NCBI GenBank assembly: GCA_019614645.1
Contig: JABWDB010000034.1
Span: forward strand, 3,224,001 to 3,288,000
Length of the DNA stretch: 64,000 nucleotides
DNA from: Stratiolaelaps scimitus
Taxonomy: Eukaryota > Arthropoda > Arachnida > Mesostigmata > Laelapidae
Reading direction: 5' to 3'
Position numbers and translations under genes: made by a program. Below, one piece after another: positions 39,981 to 52,091 of this stretch (position 1 is the first letter of the stretch; each line of letters starts with the position of its first letter). The notes under the pieces were generated by a model that was given only the letters and a program-made list of their open reading frames with translations, had not been told where the DNA came from and did not search any database.

Positions 39981-39982
<2 letters not shown>
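34536..39982. other. unrecognised stretch with CT/GA and trinucleotide repeats
   Basis: Microsatellites: (CT)n at about 35,769-35,785, (GA)n near 35,945-35,977, (TC)n at 36,337-36,369, (CTC)n near 39,653-39,675, and GGT-rich runs near 39,285-39,308. Weak tRNA-like A and B box matches lie near 36,525-36,595. Frames of 60-160 codons are unrecognised. Confidence 0.4.
36337..36369. repeat. (TC)n microsatellite
   Basis: Pure TC alternation over about 33 bases. A GA-rich run at 35,945-35,977 is its complement, so the two could pair. Confidence 0.9.

Positions 39983-40016
<34 letters not shown>
39983..40016. repeat. (AT)n microsatellite
   Basis: Pure AT alternation over 34 bases. Confidence 0.95.
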
Positions 40017-40019
<3 letters not shown>

Positions 40020-42012
40020 ATATATATAATAATTACATGCCTGGCGGTGATTGCTAGAGGTGGATACGACGATACGAGGGCATGTGTGCTGGTGTAGATT
40101 TGTATATTTTGTACGAACGTATCTACAGAAGGAAACCCCCGGAAATGTGTAGGATTTTGCATCGCGAGAGGTTTAGCCTTACATAAAGTTAACCCTTTGG
40201 GACAGTGTAACTTGAAAATCGACTTCTTCCGAGGAAGAGAACCACAGTTGTTGCTGTCTATTCTTGCATTCCAGGTTTAGTCTACAGCGATCAGCGTCAA
40301 TTGTAATTGTGGTTCACCATAGATCATACCTCGACGTTTCAAGCTGCTGTTCCTGTCGTCTACTTTCGAAGTCTCCATTTGCTTCTCACGGACTAGCGTT
40401 AACCAAAGGTCCCCCCGCCTTACTACCAGGGCTGTATAAATTATATTCCCGTTATTAAAGCACTCTCCATCAATCATATGGGTGTCCCTTCATAGGCCAA
40501 TTCACGTATGAAATATCTGGGGCCTTATCGTCTAAAGCAGTTGCGACCAATGGGTCCCCAGCCGTCTGAAACTCCCTTGTTTGGACTACCATTTAGCGTT
40601 TATTTAGCGATCCCGTGTGATCTTTTGCCGCTAGGCTGTTCGAGGCGTCACAAGGCTGAGCAAGGTTAGCAGGTCGACTTTCATCAGACCTAAATCAACA
40701 TTGACCGTCCGTGGTCTCGAAGTCACCCGGTTGACACCGTAACTCTCTGCTATTGCTTCTGAATACAGAAATAGAAGTCACAAATCAGCTGAAGGACGGC
40801 CACTACCCATCTTGGTCGATTAGTTGCTTAACACTGCTCACAGCGATACTTCGAAGCTCTTGCTGATGCATTGATTTCCCCTTTTGGCTACATCCACTCG
40901 CAGACTGATTCGCCTTCTCTTTCTTCCCAGTCCCTCTCAACAGCGAGAACGTGTGCTCGAACAGCCAACGAACGTTTATTAGTCCGGATTGCCACAGCCT
41001 GAAGTTTCCAAAGCAGCAACTACTACAGTTCCAAACGAAAACAAACTATGTACCAATGATGACGCCCCAAGCACCCGGCTGGCAACTGTTCCTTACCCCT
41101 TCACGCTTTCGAACGTCGTGAACACTGACCGACTTCGATGGGTTGACAACGAAAGGATCGGCCGGCTTCGGCCCCTCCCCAAAGGTCGACGGTGGCGGCT
41201 CTGCAGGGTGGTGCTGGTTGGTTGGTTGGTTGATTCGATGGGAGAGACGACTGCATAAACGAGATCGGCGCGCGGAAAGTTCACCTTCGACTGCGCCTGC
41301 CTCACCGGCCTGTGATTGCGTCCAACGACAACCGGAGAGGATAACCGACTTATTAGTTCAGCGTGCTCTCGACGCTCGGCGACATAGGCACCCGCAACCG
41401 GTCGCATATACCAACAGTCCTCGAAATCGGGGAGGCGTCTACGACCGTTCGCCTTCGCCTCTCTCTCGCAGCCTCTCGGCGAGACCCATCATCTTTCGCG
41501 GGCTCTATATTAATTATGCATCAATTAACAGCGCAACGCTGCATCCGGCTCGATGCTAACGCCCTTAGCAAACTCCGATTTTGCCCTGCGGATACGCCGT
41601 TGGGGAGACCCCGCCGACGACGACAACGCGAAGCGCTGGCGCAAGCTGTCTAGGGGTACGACTTGCAAGTCAACTACTCTCGACGAATATGGCAAATGGC
41701 GGCAGGCGGCTGGACGAGTGACTGACTGGTTGGCGATGCTTCATTATGGTTATCAATGGCCAGCACGCCATATCAAGTAGCCGAGCTGAGGGACCGGACA
41801 CGCGAGAATCGGGGGGGGGGAGAGAAGTTGTTCCTTCGCAGTGTAGCAACGATTAGCGCGTTGAACAAGACGGCGCATATCGTGTCACTGTATAACGAGC
41901 AAATGAGTAAATCAGGCTGGGCTCGGCCCGTACTTCGAGGCGATTCGGATGGCTAACGAGAGAGAGAGAGAGTAGGACTCTTGACAATTCGATGGATAAT
42001 AAAATACCTATT

Positions 42013-42015
<3 letters not shown>
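40017..42015. other. unrecognised stretch
   Basis: A 138-codon plus frame (41,143-41,559) overlaps a 104-codon minus frame; neither is recognisable. (GGTT)n lies near 41,217. Confidence 0.4.

Positions 42016-42084
<69 letters not shown>
42016..42084. repeat. long (AT)n microsatellite
   Basis: Pure AT alternation over about 69 bases, the longest uninterrupted AT tract in the window. Confidence 0.95.
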
Positions 42085-42086
<2 letters not shown>

Positions 42087-44923
42087 GGTTGTAATAAAGA
42101 AGATGGCTAGTGGGAGCTGTTTGTTAGGTAGACGCTTAGACATTTTTCTGCATTGAGCAGTGTCGAATCCCGAAACTTACGTACGTATTGCCAGAAAACC
42201 AATTGTCTTCGTGATGACATTCTCAGACTCAAATCAAATCTAGCCGACACTTAGTCAGATCAAAGCAAACGATGTTTGCGCACATAACGAATCTAAGAAG
42301 GACGAGCACACCACTACACACGGACGTGTTAATGTACAATGTCTATTTCTTCGATCGCTTGCCAGAGGACACAAAGCTAAAACAGTACAGAGCCTGTATA
42401 ATGCCCCAGTAGTCGGACAGCTCAACTGAAACTAGATACTTCCGGGGGTAGCCTAAGGGGCTAGGTTCTGGTCACCGTAATATTAAGCAAACTATAGTGG
42501 AGACAGGAAATTACCTCAATCTCGTTCTCCCTGATTCAGAGAACGGGAGAATCTTTCTTGTGTGCGTTCTGCCTACTGGTCAGTGCCGGACTGTTGGTAA
42601 GCCTTGGCCCACTTTCATGCATCGGGCTTGGGTTTCCTCTCTCTCTCTCTCTCGCTCTCTCTGGGGGGCGCTGCTTTTCATGAAATTCAAAGTTTGCCAA
42701 TGGGCGTGGCTATTCGCGTCAACAATCTCTTTGCGGATATATACCTAGCGAAAGCTGACAACAATTTGCCCTGCACACTTTGCTCATTAATGATGGCCGT
42801 GTCGTGAACGGCGTGCCTGCCGCTTCGTCGTTTTGCATTGCTCTGCACTGTAGCGGGTACGCTCGAGACATTTATAATGTGCAGAAATACAATAAAAATA
42901 CATGAAACAAATTCATGAAGCTTTCTCACCAGCTAAGCTATCGCGTTCTTTGCAGGTGTCAGTAGGCAACTGCCGTTTCAGCTGGGTTCTCCTGTTATGT
43001 TGTACGTGGAGCGACGAAATTATAAAGTATCGCTTGATAACAACACATAATGCATACGCGTATCGAAATAAGATCGATCCCAGGCTAGCACTGTACGGTG
43101 AGGCAGTGTCTAGCGACGAGGGGCTAGATGAAGAAGAAGGATGTGAAAAGAAAAAAAAAGTTATAAAATACAAGGAGGAAAGGCCCGCATCACGCGAGGC
43201 CTGGCCGCACCCTTCGCCCCTGCAGAGGAACTACCGTCGACCGGCGCGAACATCGTGTCCATTGTCGAGCAACACTGCGACCTCGAAAAAGGGGCGGCGG
43301 CGGCGGCGGCGCACAGACTGCCATGGCTTCGAGAAACTAGAACGTTACCCGCTGGATGGCCACCACCGCCTTGCGCCGGTTCGGTAAACGGGGGCAACCC
43401 CCGCGGGGCCTTTGGGGGCTCCGTCGATGGAACGGGTCCGAGAATCAAGGGCGTATACCTCGCAGTTTGCTCGGCGGCGTCTGCCGTCACCATCGACCAG
43501 CCATATTAAAGGGTCTACCGTACACCACCCAAATACTGGCGGGCTTCCTGGACCCGCCTACATGGGATCTGTTCTCTTATGGGAGGTACTGGTTGTCCTG
43601 TTTGGAGAAGAACACACTATTGTAGCTACAATTTAGCAATGTTCTCACGAATCTAACGAAGAACTGTAGACCTTGTGGACGATACGTGTTAATTTATCAT
43701 CGAGACACTCAAAAATCCAGCACAGTAAATTACCGAAAGAAGCAATTTGCGCCTCTTCCCCCGACAAACTCTGATTCTTAAACACCTTGCTCGTTGGTCG
43801 GTCGATCCGCCAGCCACCCTGCTGACTTGCAACGGAACGTAGAAACCAGAGGAATGATTCCTCAACTAGAAGCTACTCTGCTTTAACCGTGCGCTACTAA
43901 CGAAACTGTTTATTTGCGTACAGACAAACTGTGATTGCGGCCTGGCAGAGATGAACCCAACCGTTCTCAACTCAAACGAGGGCGCCAGCCGGTGAGACAA
44001 GCGAGGGGCAGCTCCCTGGCTTATGCGTTACCGAATCTCAGGTTAGGTGCCTGCGAAACGCACTCTGCTAACGTACACCACAGTGATCCGCAGTCTACGC
44101 TCTCCTCGTACGCTCAAGCATAGGAATCAAATAATAAACATGTATATATTCAAATGAAACTACCTGATCGAATCTGCTGACGCGAACACGGGAATAAGTT
44201 CGCCTGAGCCCAACAGCAGGAATAATTCCAGTAAGTTTCCTCACAGGAGTTTGAGAGCACTATCGGGCCACATAAGTGGCAAGAGTCAACCAGCCATGTG
44301 GTGGGTTAGATGCAGAATTTGTCGCTGCCAGCGTAGATTTTACGCTGCGGTAGCTGTGGAAATGCGAAGTTCGTGCGCTGGCGGCTAGATTCGCACGGTG
44401 CTTGATGACTGATGGAGGCGACGAATGCAATGAAAATAATTATTATCATCCTCATAACGATTATATATAGGGTTTACCCAGCTATTGCTTTCGTCATCGG
44501 TATGAAATGCTGCATGCCGCTGATCTGCAGGACTTTACGAGCAACTAAACCAAAATGGCCAACCGACTCGGCCAGACGCATTTCACGGGGTACTCAGCAA
44601 TCAAGCCAGTAGCAAGTGTGAGAAGTGTCGCTGGTTCGCCAATACGCCCTCACCAATATGATGCTTCCAGGATCTCCTCTATTTCTTAATCAGTGATCAA
44701 TGTTTGCCGTTTATAAATAGAATCAAAGGACAGTAATTCCATGTATCAGCATTTTCTGGACCGTCTTCTCCGAAGGTTCTCGTAGCTTCGGAGAGACGAT
44801 CCTAAGCAGAGAGCGGAGATTATATATTTGTTATAGAGTAGAAACCATCTTTTTGTTAGTTACCTGCTGTACACGCGTTTTCAGGGACGCGAATCAATAT
44901 GCTGGACATAGGACTCTCCAAGT
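42085..44923. other. unrecognised stretch
   Basis: (CT)n at about 42,637-42,662 and (GGC)n near 43,287-43,306. A 161-codon plus frame at 42,902-43,387 contains a Lys-rich acidic/basic segment but no domain I can name. Confidence 0.4.
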
Positions 44924-45220
44924 ATAAAGGTATTATAAAGTATCCCCTGGATGGTCTAGTGGTGAGCGTCTTAGACTACTAGACCGGAGGGACACGTGTA
45001 GTGTTGGGTTCAAATCCTGTCAGACGCGGAGAATTTTTGGATTTGTTTATCATCTTTCTTTATCTGAAGATTCTTGTCAGGTACGAGTAAGGAAGAGAAT
45101 AAGCAAAGGTGGCCCCGACTGGTCCTCATAGTAATACCTAAAGGCTAAGAGCTGAGGCCTGTCAGAGAGGGGAACAGCTGAGGGACAGCTCGAAAACAAA
45201 AAAAAAAGGATAAAGGTATT
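44924..45220 (+). mobile_element. SINE family B, near full-length copy with tRNA-like head and target duplication
   Basis: The 275-bp body (44,935-45,209) begins with a tRNA-like head. It has an A box TGGTCTAGTGG at 44,952-44,962, identical to that found in glutamate-type tRNAs, and a B box GGTTCAAATCC at 45,007-45,017. The unrelated 3' part is shared with the copies at 1.7 kb and 34.4 kb and ends in an A-run (45,198-45,207). An 11-bp direct repeat, ATAAAGGTATT, at 44,924-44,934 and 45,210-45,220 flanks the body. It should be transcribed by RNA polymerase III if active. The acceptor stem does not close, so it is not a tRNA gene. Confidence 0.88.
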
Positions 45221-47392
45221 GTGTTTTTGAATTATAGTCCCATGTGAAATTACTGTTAGATCGAAATCATATTCGCACATCGTTTAGACACATCTCGTGT
45301 CCCTCGGCTTTCAAACCTTACACAGTGGAGTGTTAAGGTGCGGACACCTGTCTATGCTACCAGCCTTTGACACAATAGTCTAACGTGATGGCAAATCCTT
45401 GTCGGAGGACAGCAAAAGGCACAGAGCGTAGAGGATATGTTAGATATAGTCCTCCTGGCGCACTCCTGGAGCTCCTTGGGAAAGGCGAGGCTAAAAGGGC
45501 TTGCAGACTGGTACCACTCCCTAAAGAAAATAGGAGCCGCAGACCCCCACAAGCTATGGGAAACACTGGCGGAAGCCGCCGCTCGGTCAGCCAGCAGTAT
45601 CTATAGCATCGCTGGAGGCGTTGGACACTGGGACCTTCTATCCGATATCTGAGTCCCCCTACCCCGTCTCTCCTGGACCCGCGCCGACGCCGAACTGCAC
45701 CGGTCCGACTGGGCTAACAGTTCTCCTCTATCTGGTTGGCTCGGCCTCTAGTTTTCCCCTCTTGCCCGCCACTCAGCCTCTGCGTGGGTGTGTGAGGCCC
45801 TTTTGAGGACGACGCGCCGCGAAGGAACCTCCTGGATTTCGAGAGATAGATCGTTCACCGGAGGCAGGCAGCGACAGCCAGTGCAGAGGGATGCCACAGC
45901 GGGAACGGGACGACTTGAGTATCTAGCCAATCTGCCCCGAAGAATTGCTCCCCGGAGTAATATTGACTTGTTCCCAACGTTCCTCAAACATCGAGACCGA
46001 CCCTTCCGACGGTTCGTTGAGCTGATCCGGCACCACAGGGTCAGTCGAGTCTAGTGGTCGGCAACATACGCTAGCTACTAGTACAATAAAAAAAGCGGAC
46101 ACTTGTCGTCGTTGCTTCCAACGGACAAATGTGGTGGTTACCCTATGCATTGGTAACGTTATTGGGGGCTGCTATGAAGATGGAGTTTAGTGGACTACCT
46201 GAAGAGACCACGCCATGATGAAAGGTTACCTATTTGTTCATTATATGTTGTCATCAATGCAGCTTGCAATTAATTCGCTCGGCTGGTGTGTTCAGCGAAT
46301 CCACGAGACGTTCTGACGATGGCGTAGAAAGCTGTGATAATGACGTTGTCTCCAGCGTCTGCGTTCTCTGAGTTCAAAGTGTGCCCCTCATTTTACAATG
46401 GTCACTCAGGCTTGTCTTCGCTCGGGTCTGATCAGGCAGCGTTAGACCGGGTGGGGTAAGGGGCCCCGCGCGGGACGGGAGAAAGTCTGCTCTAAAATTG
46501 GACTGACTTGGTTAACTCCTAAATAAGATTTCGAAATAGGGAGCCCCCCCTGACAGGAAGCGAGTGTATGCCGCACCAATCCAGTGCCAGCCATACCAAA
46601 GGAGCTGGAATTTACAAGATGTAGGTTGACTGACCGCTTGAACGCTCCGTCCAATAGTTGACTGGTTGGACGCTTAACTATTATAGGACGCGTACGAGGC
46701 CTGGCTGACTCACGCCGTTTATACAAAGGCCAGTGTGACCAAACTAGTCTAATGGTAACATAGTGAATTTCGCCATTGCGCAGCTAGTTGGACGTTTCGA
46801 TGCAACAACATTTGAACATATGTTTGCACTATATATATATATATATATATATCAAGTATTTTCCGTAAAGAATTCCGATTCGAATTATTATTGTCGGATA
46901 GAACTCTTCTATACGCGAGCCTTAATGTCAGTCATCCGTGTCAAGGTTGTTGTCAATACAAACCCTACAGGCAGAACGGTGTACGAGCAAATGCTAGTTA
47001 GTTGCCATCTACCCTTTGAGATCCAAGTCACACTTCTACATAGCTGTCCTACGCACCTGCACGAAGTACATCAGTTCCAAAGTTTCATCTCAGTCTATCG
47101 AACAATAAGACATTTCGCAGTGCGTACAGTGGAGATGTGATTTTTGCTCCGATATGAGTATGGTGTCCGCAACACCCTAAGTAGCATGCCGAAGTGCGGT
47201 GACACGGAAATGATAGAGTCGCTACCTCTCTCTCTCTCTCTCCCTTTCTTTCAGCTGACCGAAAGCCTTAGGCTTCTTTTCTCTCGGTGTCGCTCAAATA
47301 ACCGCTGAATGTGGCTTCGAATTGAAACTGACCACTTACTATGGCGTCTCCTGCCCCTAGTACGTCTGTAGTGGACGCCAACGATCTCACTG
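45221..47392. other. unrecognised stretch
   Basis: Overlapping frames at 45,385-46,150 look moderately protein-like (for example the plus frame 45,437-45,652) but match nothing I know and lack clear splice limits. An AT microsatellite lies at 46,830-46,852 and (CT)n near 47,228-47,242. Confidence 0.4.
46830..46852. repeat. (AT)n microsatellite
   Basis: Pure AT alternation over 23 bases. Confidence 0.95.
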
Positions 47393-47430
47393 ACGGCCTT
47401 GCCTTATACATTAGCGCAGCTAATGGATTG
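47393..47430 (+). repeat. dispersed 38-bp repeat unit, copy 2
   Basis: Partner of 31,019-31,056, 34 of 38 identical, same orientation. Confidence 0.6.
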
Positions 47431-47580
47431 ATTTCAGAGGAATGAAGGCCTAGTGGCCCTGACAGGGATGGCGAACTTCAGCGCCGCTCTAGAAGTGAGC
47501 GACACGCCAGCAGAGTGGTGGAGCCCGAAAAAAAGATTACAGCGAAGAGCATCAAGGTTACGGAAACCTGATGCTTGAAT

Positions 47581-47584
<4 letters not shown>

Positions 47585-47623
<39 letters not shown>
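47585..47623. repeat. (AT)n microsatellite
   Basis: AT alternation over 39 bases, flanked by short (CA)/(TG) runs. Confidence 0.95.
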
Positions 47624-47627
<4 letters not shown>

Positions 47628-47864
47628 ATGTGTGTACTGGACGAGTGTCTTAGAAAGAAGGGAAACTACGGGTTTAGAAATATTGCCATCGCATTGGCTA
47701 CGGCGTCGACGAGCATTATGTAGAATTTCTTCTCCGCAGCAGCACTAATAGGATATATAATATTATTTCATGATTCTACTCCATAACAGTAACGTCCCCT
47801 ATTCGAAGTCGATTTAGGTCTCGTGCCGATGTGATATTGTGCCACACGAAAGCTGAGGCTTAAT

Positions 47865-47947
47865 AGATATGATCAATGCGAAAGCGGTACCGTGGACGTT
47901 AAATGTTGGCTGAGAGTCAGCCCGAAAAAGTTTAAGATATGATCAAT
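47865..47947 (+). mobile_element. SINE family A, severely 5'-truncated copy with 13-bp duplication
   Basis: Only the last 57 bases of family A (47,878-47,934) are present, including CGTGGACGTTAA and GTTGGCTGAGAGTCAGCC. They are bracketed by a perfect 13-bp direct repeat, AGATATGATCAAT, at 47,865-47,877 and 47,935-47,947. Confidence 0.85.
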
Positions 47948-50721
47948 ATGGGTGTCACGATTCAGAGCCAGTTTTTGGAGGGACCATTATGAAGACCGTC
48001 AACTATTTGAGAAGGCGTCGCTTTCCGGTCAAGTGTAACAAGGAAGATTCTGTGACTTTCTAAAATAGGCCAACTCCGCTGAATCGTCTACATCATTTTT
48101 TTTTCATGAGGCCTACGAGAGTTTATTTGACTAACACAGCTGATGTCGTTACAACCTCTGACAACGTTCGGCACAGGGCTGTGGGCCACTCCCGCAAAAC
48201 AAACCGCTTCAATTATTAGCGCTGTTTTTCTCTATTCAGAAACGAAACGGCTTTATGACGCAGCCGAAAGGCGTGTTAACCCCTGGATTCAGCTTTTCCA
48301 AACGTTTATCGTATTATTATGATTAATCCCAGCATGGAAATAGATTTTTTGGACATATTGTGGTCACTGGACACACACCATACTCGGGCGGCCCTTGAAT
48401 CGGTCCTCATGGAAATACACCCACACTCGATTATTTTGTAGTCTCAAAGACGACAGTATTGAGCCGCACCTCCCGATGCAACACCAAGCTGATAATGAAT
48501 TAGGATAGATCACACCAGCCCATTTCGTAGATTTGAATTCAAGTTGGCTACTAGATCATTTACCTCCTTCGGCGATAAACGCGGCTACACAATTACAGCA
48601 TTCAGTTACAAAACAAAGTTTATAGCCAGCCCACACGAGGGCCACTGATTGGCTGCGATGCGTGCGTCGACGACATATACTCACAGAGGGACTCTGTATC
48701 AAGGAACAGTGATTCCAGTAGGTATCTACCTATTATGGGTATCTAGATACATTGGGCCGGGTTAGGGTCCGAGCCAGTCGACCCAGGAGATATTACGATG
48801 CTGGCACTGAAGGAAACATGTTTCGACGTCTGTGTGCGTCAGTGGGTCGTGGCCTATACGAAGCGGCACGGAGGGATGTTTTCTCCCATCTCCTTCGATG
48901 TGGCTGAGGTAGAAGACATTGGTAGGTGCTTCGTTCCCTTCTGTGTGTTGGGGCGACGGAGGCGGAGGGGTTTGTAAGCTAACTGAAGGAAGAGCCGAGT
49001 GTCTAGCAGTGACATCACACAAAAATCTAATCAATCAACTTCACTCTGCTACAACGGCAGGGGCAATGGCGGCCGCTAAGCCTGGCAGGATGGCAAGCAA
49101 GCGTGGCAAGCTAGCTAGCTGGCTCTAGCAATGTCTGTAGCCAGTAAAGATTAAGGTGAATCAGTCCTCTCTCTCTCCTCACTGTCTCTCTCTCTCTCTC
49201 CTCGCCAGGGAGGTGAAGGCGGTCGCGGATAGGCAGGTAGGTTCGGGAATGGTCAGGTTGATCAGGATGTGGATTGACCAGACCAGGTTACATAACTTAC
49301 ACGAAGAAGACACGACCAGGCAGGTGGATCAAGCAGTCGGGAGCTGGCACCGTGAGGGCTGATGCGAGGATCAGATCAACTGCGTCACCCCTGACTTTCG
49401 ACTGGCGCGCCCCCGGAAACCTCCCCAATGTCCACCAGCGACGTTGGTTGACCTGTAAAGGGAAAAGCATGTACGGGTGATTTGATTCCAGTACGAGCAA
49501 GAAACAATCAACGGAGCCGTGTATCAGTGCATCGTGCAAGTAAGTAGTGGTAAGTAGTGATTTAGACGCGAATGGGGGTCGATAAATGAAGTCGTTGATT
49601 CAACGTGACAGAGGTCACAGGCAGGTTGGTTTGATGGCAAGCTAACGGTCAGTTGGGCTTAGACGCTTAGACCCACCTTGCACTCCAATGGTATCGAAGT
49701 AATGTGTAGCAATTTCTGAGCCTTGGGCGTGGGGGGTACCCGGACGGGTTTAGTGGGTTTGTCAGTCGTACCCAAGTTCCTCACCACGGCTGAGTGACGC
49801 ATCTGCATCATGCTCCCCCTCTACTCATAGACAAGGAACACCTTGCATAATGCATGCTGGTACTGAATGTCAATAATAATAAATAGGTGCAATAATACTA
49901 CTATTAACGATTTTAAGCTATTTTCCTTCCACGTTAGATACCATCCTACGTCAAGTGTCGTGTACTGTCTCTTTTTTTAATGTTTTTACGCCTTAATAAT
50001 CATATTTAAGTGCCTGTTCAAAGTTTTGAGTGAGAATTATGAGCCTTGTGTGGCGTATTTGAATGGGTGTCGTTCCGTTGGTTAGGACTTTGTTTGATGG
50101 ATAGAGATTTGGGGAGGGAGATCAGATCCTAATGATTGCTTGTCGCCGAGACTAATGAGGTCTTGGGTCCAAAACAGCTCACGGCGCCGTGGGCAATGTT
50201 TAGGAGATAATATCGCCAGCCGTTGGCGACACTCGAGATGAATAAGACTCCCATTCCTTGGAGGTGCCGTCTACAAAAAATACCGATGTGGATATATTGC
50301 ACATTGGGTGGGGTGGCGGCACCAGATGTGCTTGTGCGTGTCCATGATCATGCTTCATTGCTTACATCGCTGTGTCGTTTGAGACGCCACCTTCATTACC
50401 GAGAGGAAATGAATGAACATTCGGTGTTGAAGGCAGCTAACTTCGCTAATAACAGCATTGGCTAGATGGATGATCCCCAAGGACATCCCACCTTCACTTT
50501 TCGACTGCCAAAACTGTTAAACCTGTCACATATGTCTTACTAAATGTTTACCGACGACACCACTTGGACCACGAAGATAAGTTTCGTTGTATAAACAGAT
50601 TTACACCGTCCCCATTCGCCAGATAATGTGATGTCTCGTTGTGTGCCCCACAACAAGCAACGAAAACGAATTCGGATTAATAATAATCTTTATTCTCAGC
50701 TTTCCTCTCTCTGAACACGAA
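47948..50721. other. unrecognised stretch
   Basis: (CT)n runs at about 49,164-49,201. Frames of 60-90 codons on both strands near 48,760-49,540 are unrecognised. Confidence 0.4.
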
Positions 50722-50761
50722 TCTTCTGGGACCCGACACGAATGTGTCGGGTCCCAGAAGA
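50722..50761. repeat. perfect 18-bp stem, 4-base loop hairpin
   Basis: The arms TCTTCTGGGACCCGACAC (50,722-50,739) and GTGTCGGGTCCCAGAAGA (50,744-50,761) are exact reverse complements around the loop GAAT. The stem is GC-rich and would be very stable in RNA. No T-run follows and no coding gene is attached. The base before the left arm and the base after the right arm do not pair, so the palindrome ends there. Confidence 0.95.
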
Positions 50762-52056
50762 AACCTTCAGTTTCTACTGCACTATATATAAGGAAGGAAC
50801 GGACAAGGGAAGGGTTGGCAGACTCGCAAGTCCCCCAAGGAAGCGTGGGGTCGATGTTGCTTCAGAGCCGAGTTCGCGGAAAATGCGAAGCATAAGTAGA
50901 TATGAACCGGAGCTGGCCATTAGCCATCTACCGCCTCTCCCCGCAAGTCCCGGTTTGAAATAATGTAAATCAGTTCTAGGACAGGGTCGAACGTCTCAAT
51001 GAGGTTAAACGCTTTCGTTAATAGGGGCTTCCCACTAACGCGGCTTATAAGTCAGAAATGGTAGCATTTGTCTCCAACGCCTTCAATAAGAACATCAAAA
51101 AAACAGCATAGAAATTCCCCCTTGCCTTGAGGTACATAGAAAACATAACGAGTTGGACTGATGTGACCAACTTTGTGCTCACCATAAGCAACGATAAAGG
51201 AGGAACGCTACACGAACCTATATAGGCAGACTAGGCCTGCTTGTACGACGTCCCTGAATGGGGTGGTGTTAGTCTATGCTCTATGTAGCCGACCCAACTT
51301 AACCCATACGCTATTCCTATCGGTACAATGGTGAAGGGATCCAGGGAAGCACTTCGGAAGGAAGTTTTACTCTAGCTATTGCATTTGCGAAGAGAAGCAC
51401 GAACAGTACCGACCGTATCGACCAACAGAACAACATATGTTCTGTCCATGTGCCACTATTGCTTGCGGGTCCAGCCAGCAGCCAGCGAGCCGCCGGGGTA
51501 TGCGCGCATATTTGAATACGCGGGCCCCCTAACCGCGTAGGTTAGTGTTCTCCGACAACATCGCCTGGTCGTTGCCGAGCATCGGCTAAACAGAGGGTGT
51601 ACAGAACTATTGTATATTGGGGCCACCAGTACCAACAAGTGATATGTTTGCCGACGTTCTAGGCACGTCGAGATACCATTGTACAATATATGTGTGTGTG
51701 TGCATCCGCTATGCATTGACCACCGGGATGCGTCGTGGGTGTTACCCTCAGTTGCTCAGCATTGCGGAGATTTTGCTAAGGTGGCGCCCGTCGCCATTTC
51801 CGATTCTGAAAAGCAAAAGTAGTCGGCCGCAGAGTTTGCTGTGGCCTCGCCGACATGTCGAAGCTTTATAGATGTGCGTGTTATGGATACTCTAGACAGA
51901 AAAACGTGTTTTCTCAGAGACCGTGTGTTTTTTTAAAAAGCTCATGTGTTTATCGGCTTGATTAAGAATCTAGTTTGGTTTTTTTTGTGCTCATTAGTGT
52001 ATGCGCCGCAGAACTGTCCTCTTTTACTACCGTTGTTGTCCTCGGTGATTTCTCCG

Positions 52057-52057
<1 letters not shown>

Positions 52058-52088
<31 letters not shown>
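52058..52088. repeat. (TA)n microsatellite
   Basis: AT alternation over 31 bases. Confidence 0.95.

Positions 52089-52091
<3 letters not shown>

Noticed and set aside
44945..45030. Functional tRNA gene
   Set aside because: A and B boxes are good, but the acceptor stem does not close, the anticodon arm is irregular and a SINE tail with target duplication follows.
51040..51420. Reading resembling a decayed retroelement protein
   Set aside because: Stops occur at the random rate and no RT, endonuclease or RNase H motif can be located.
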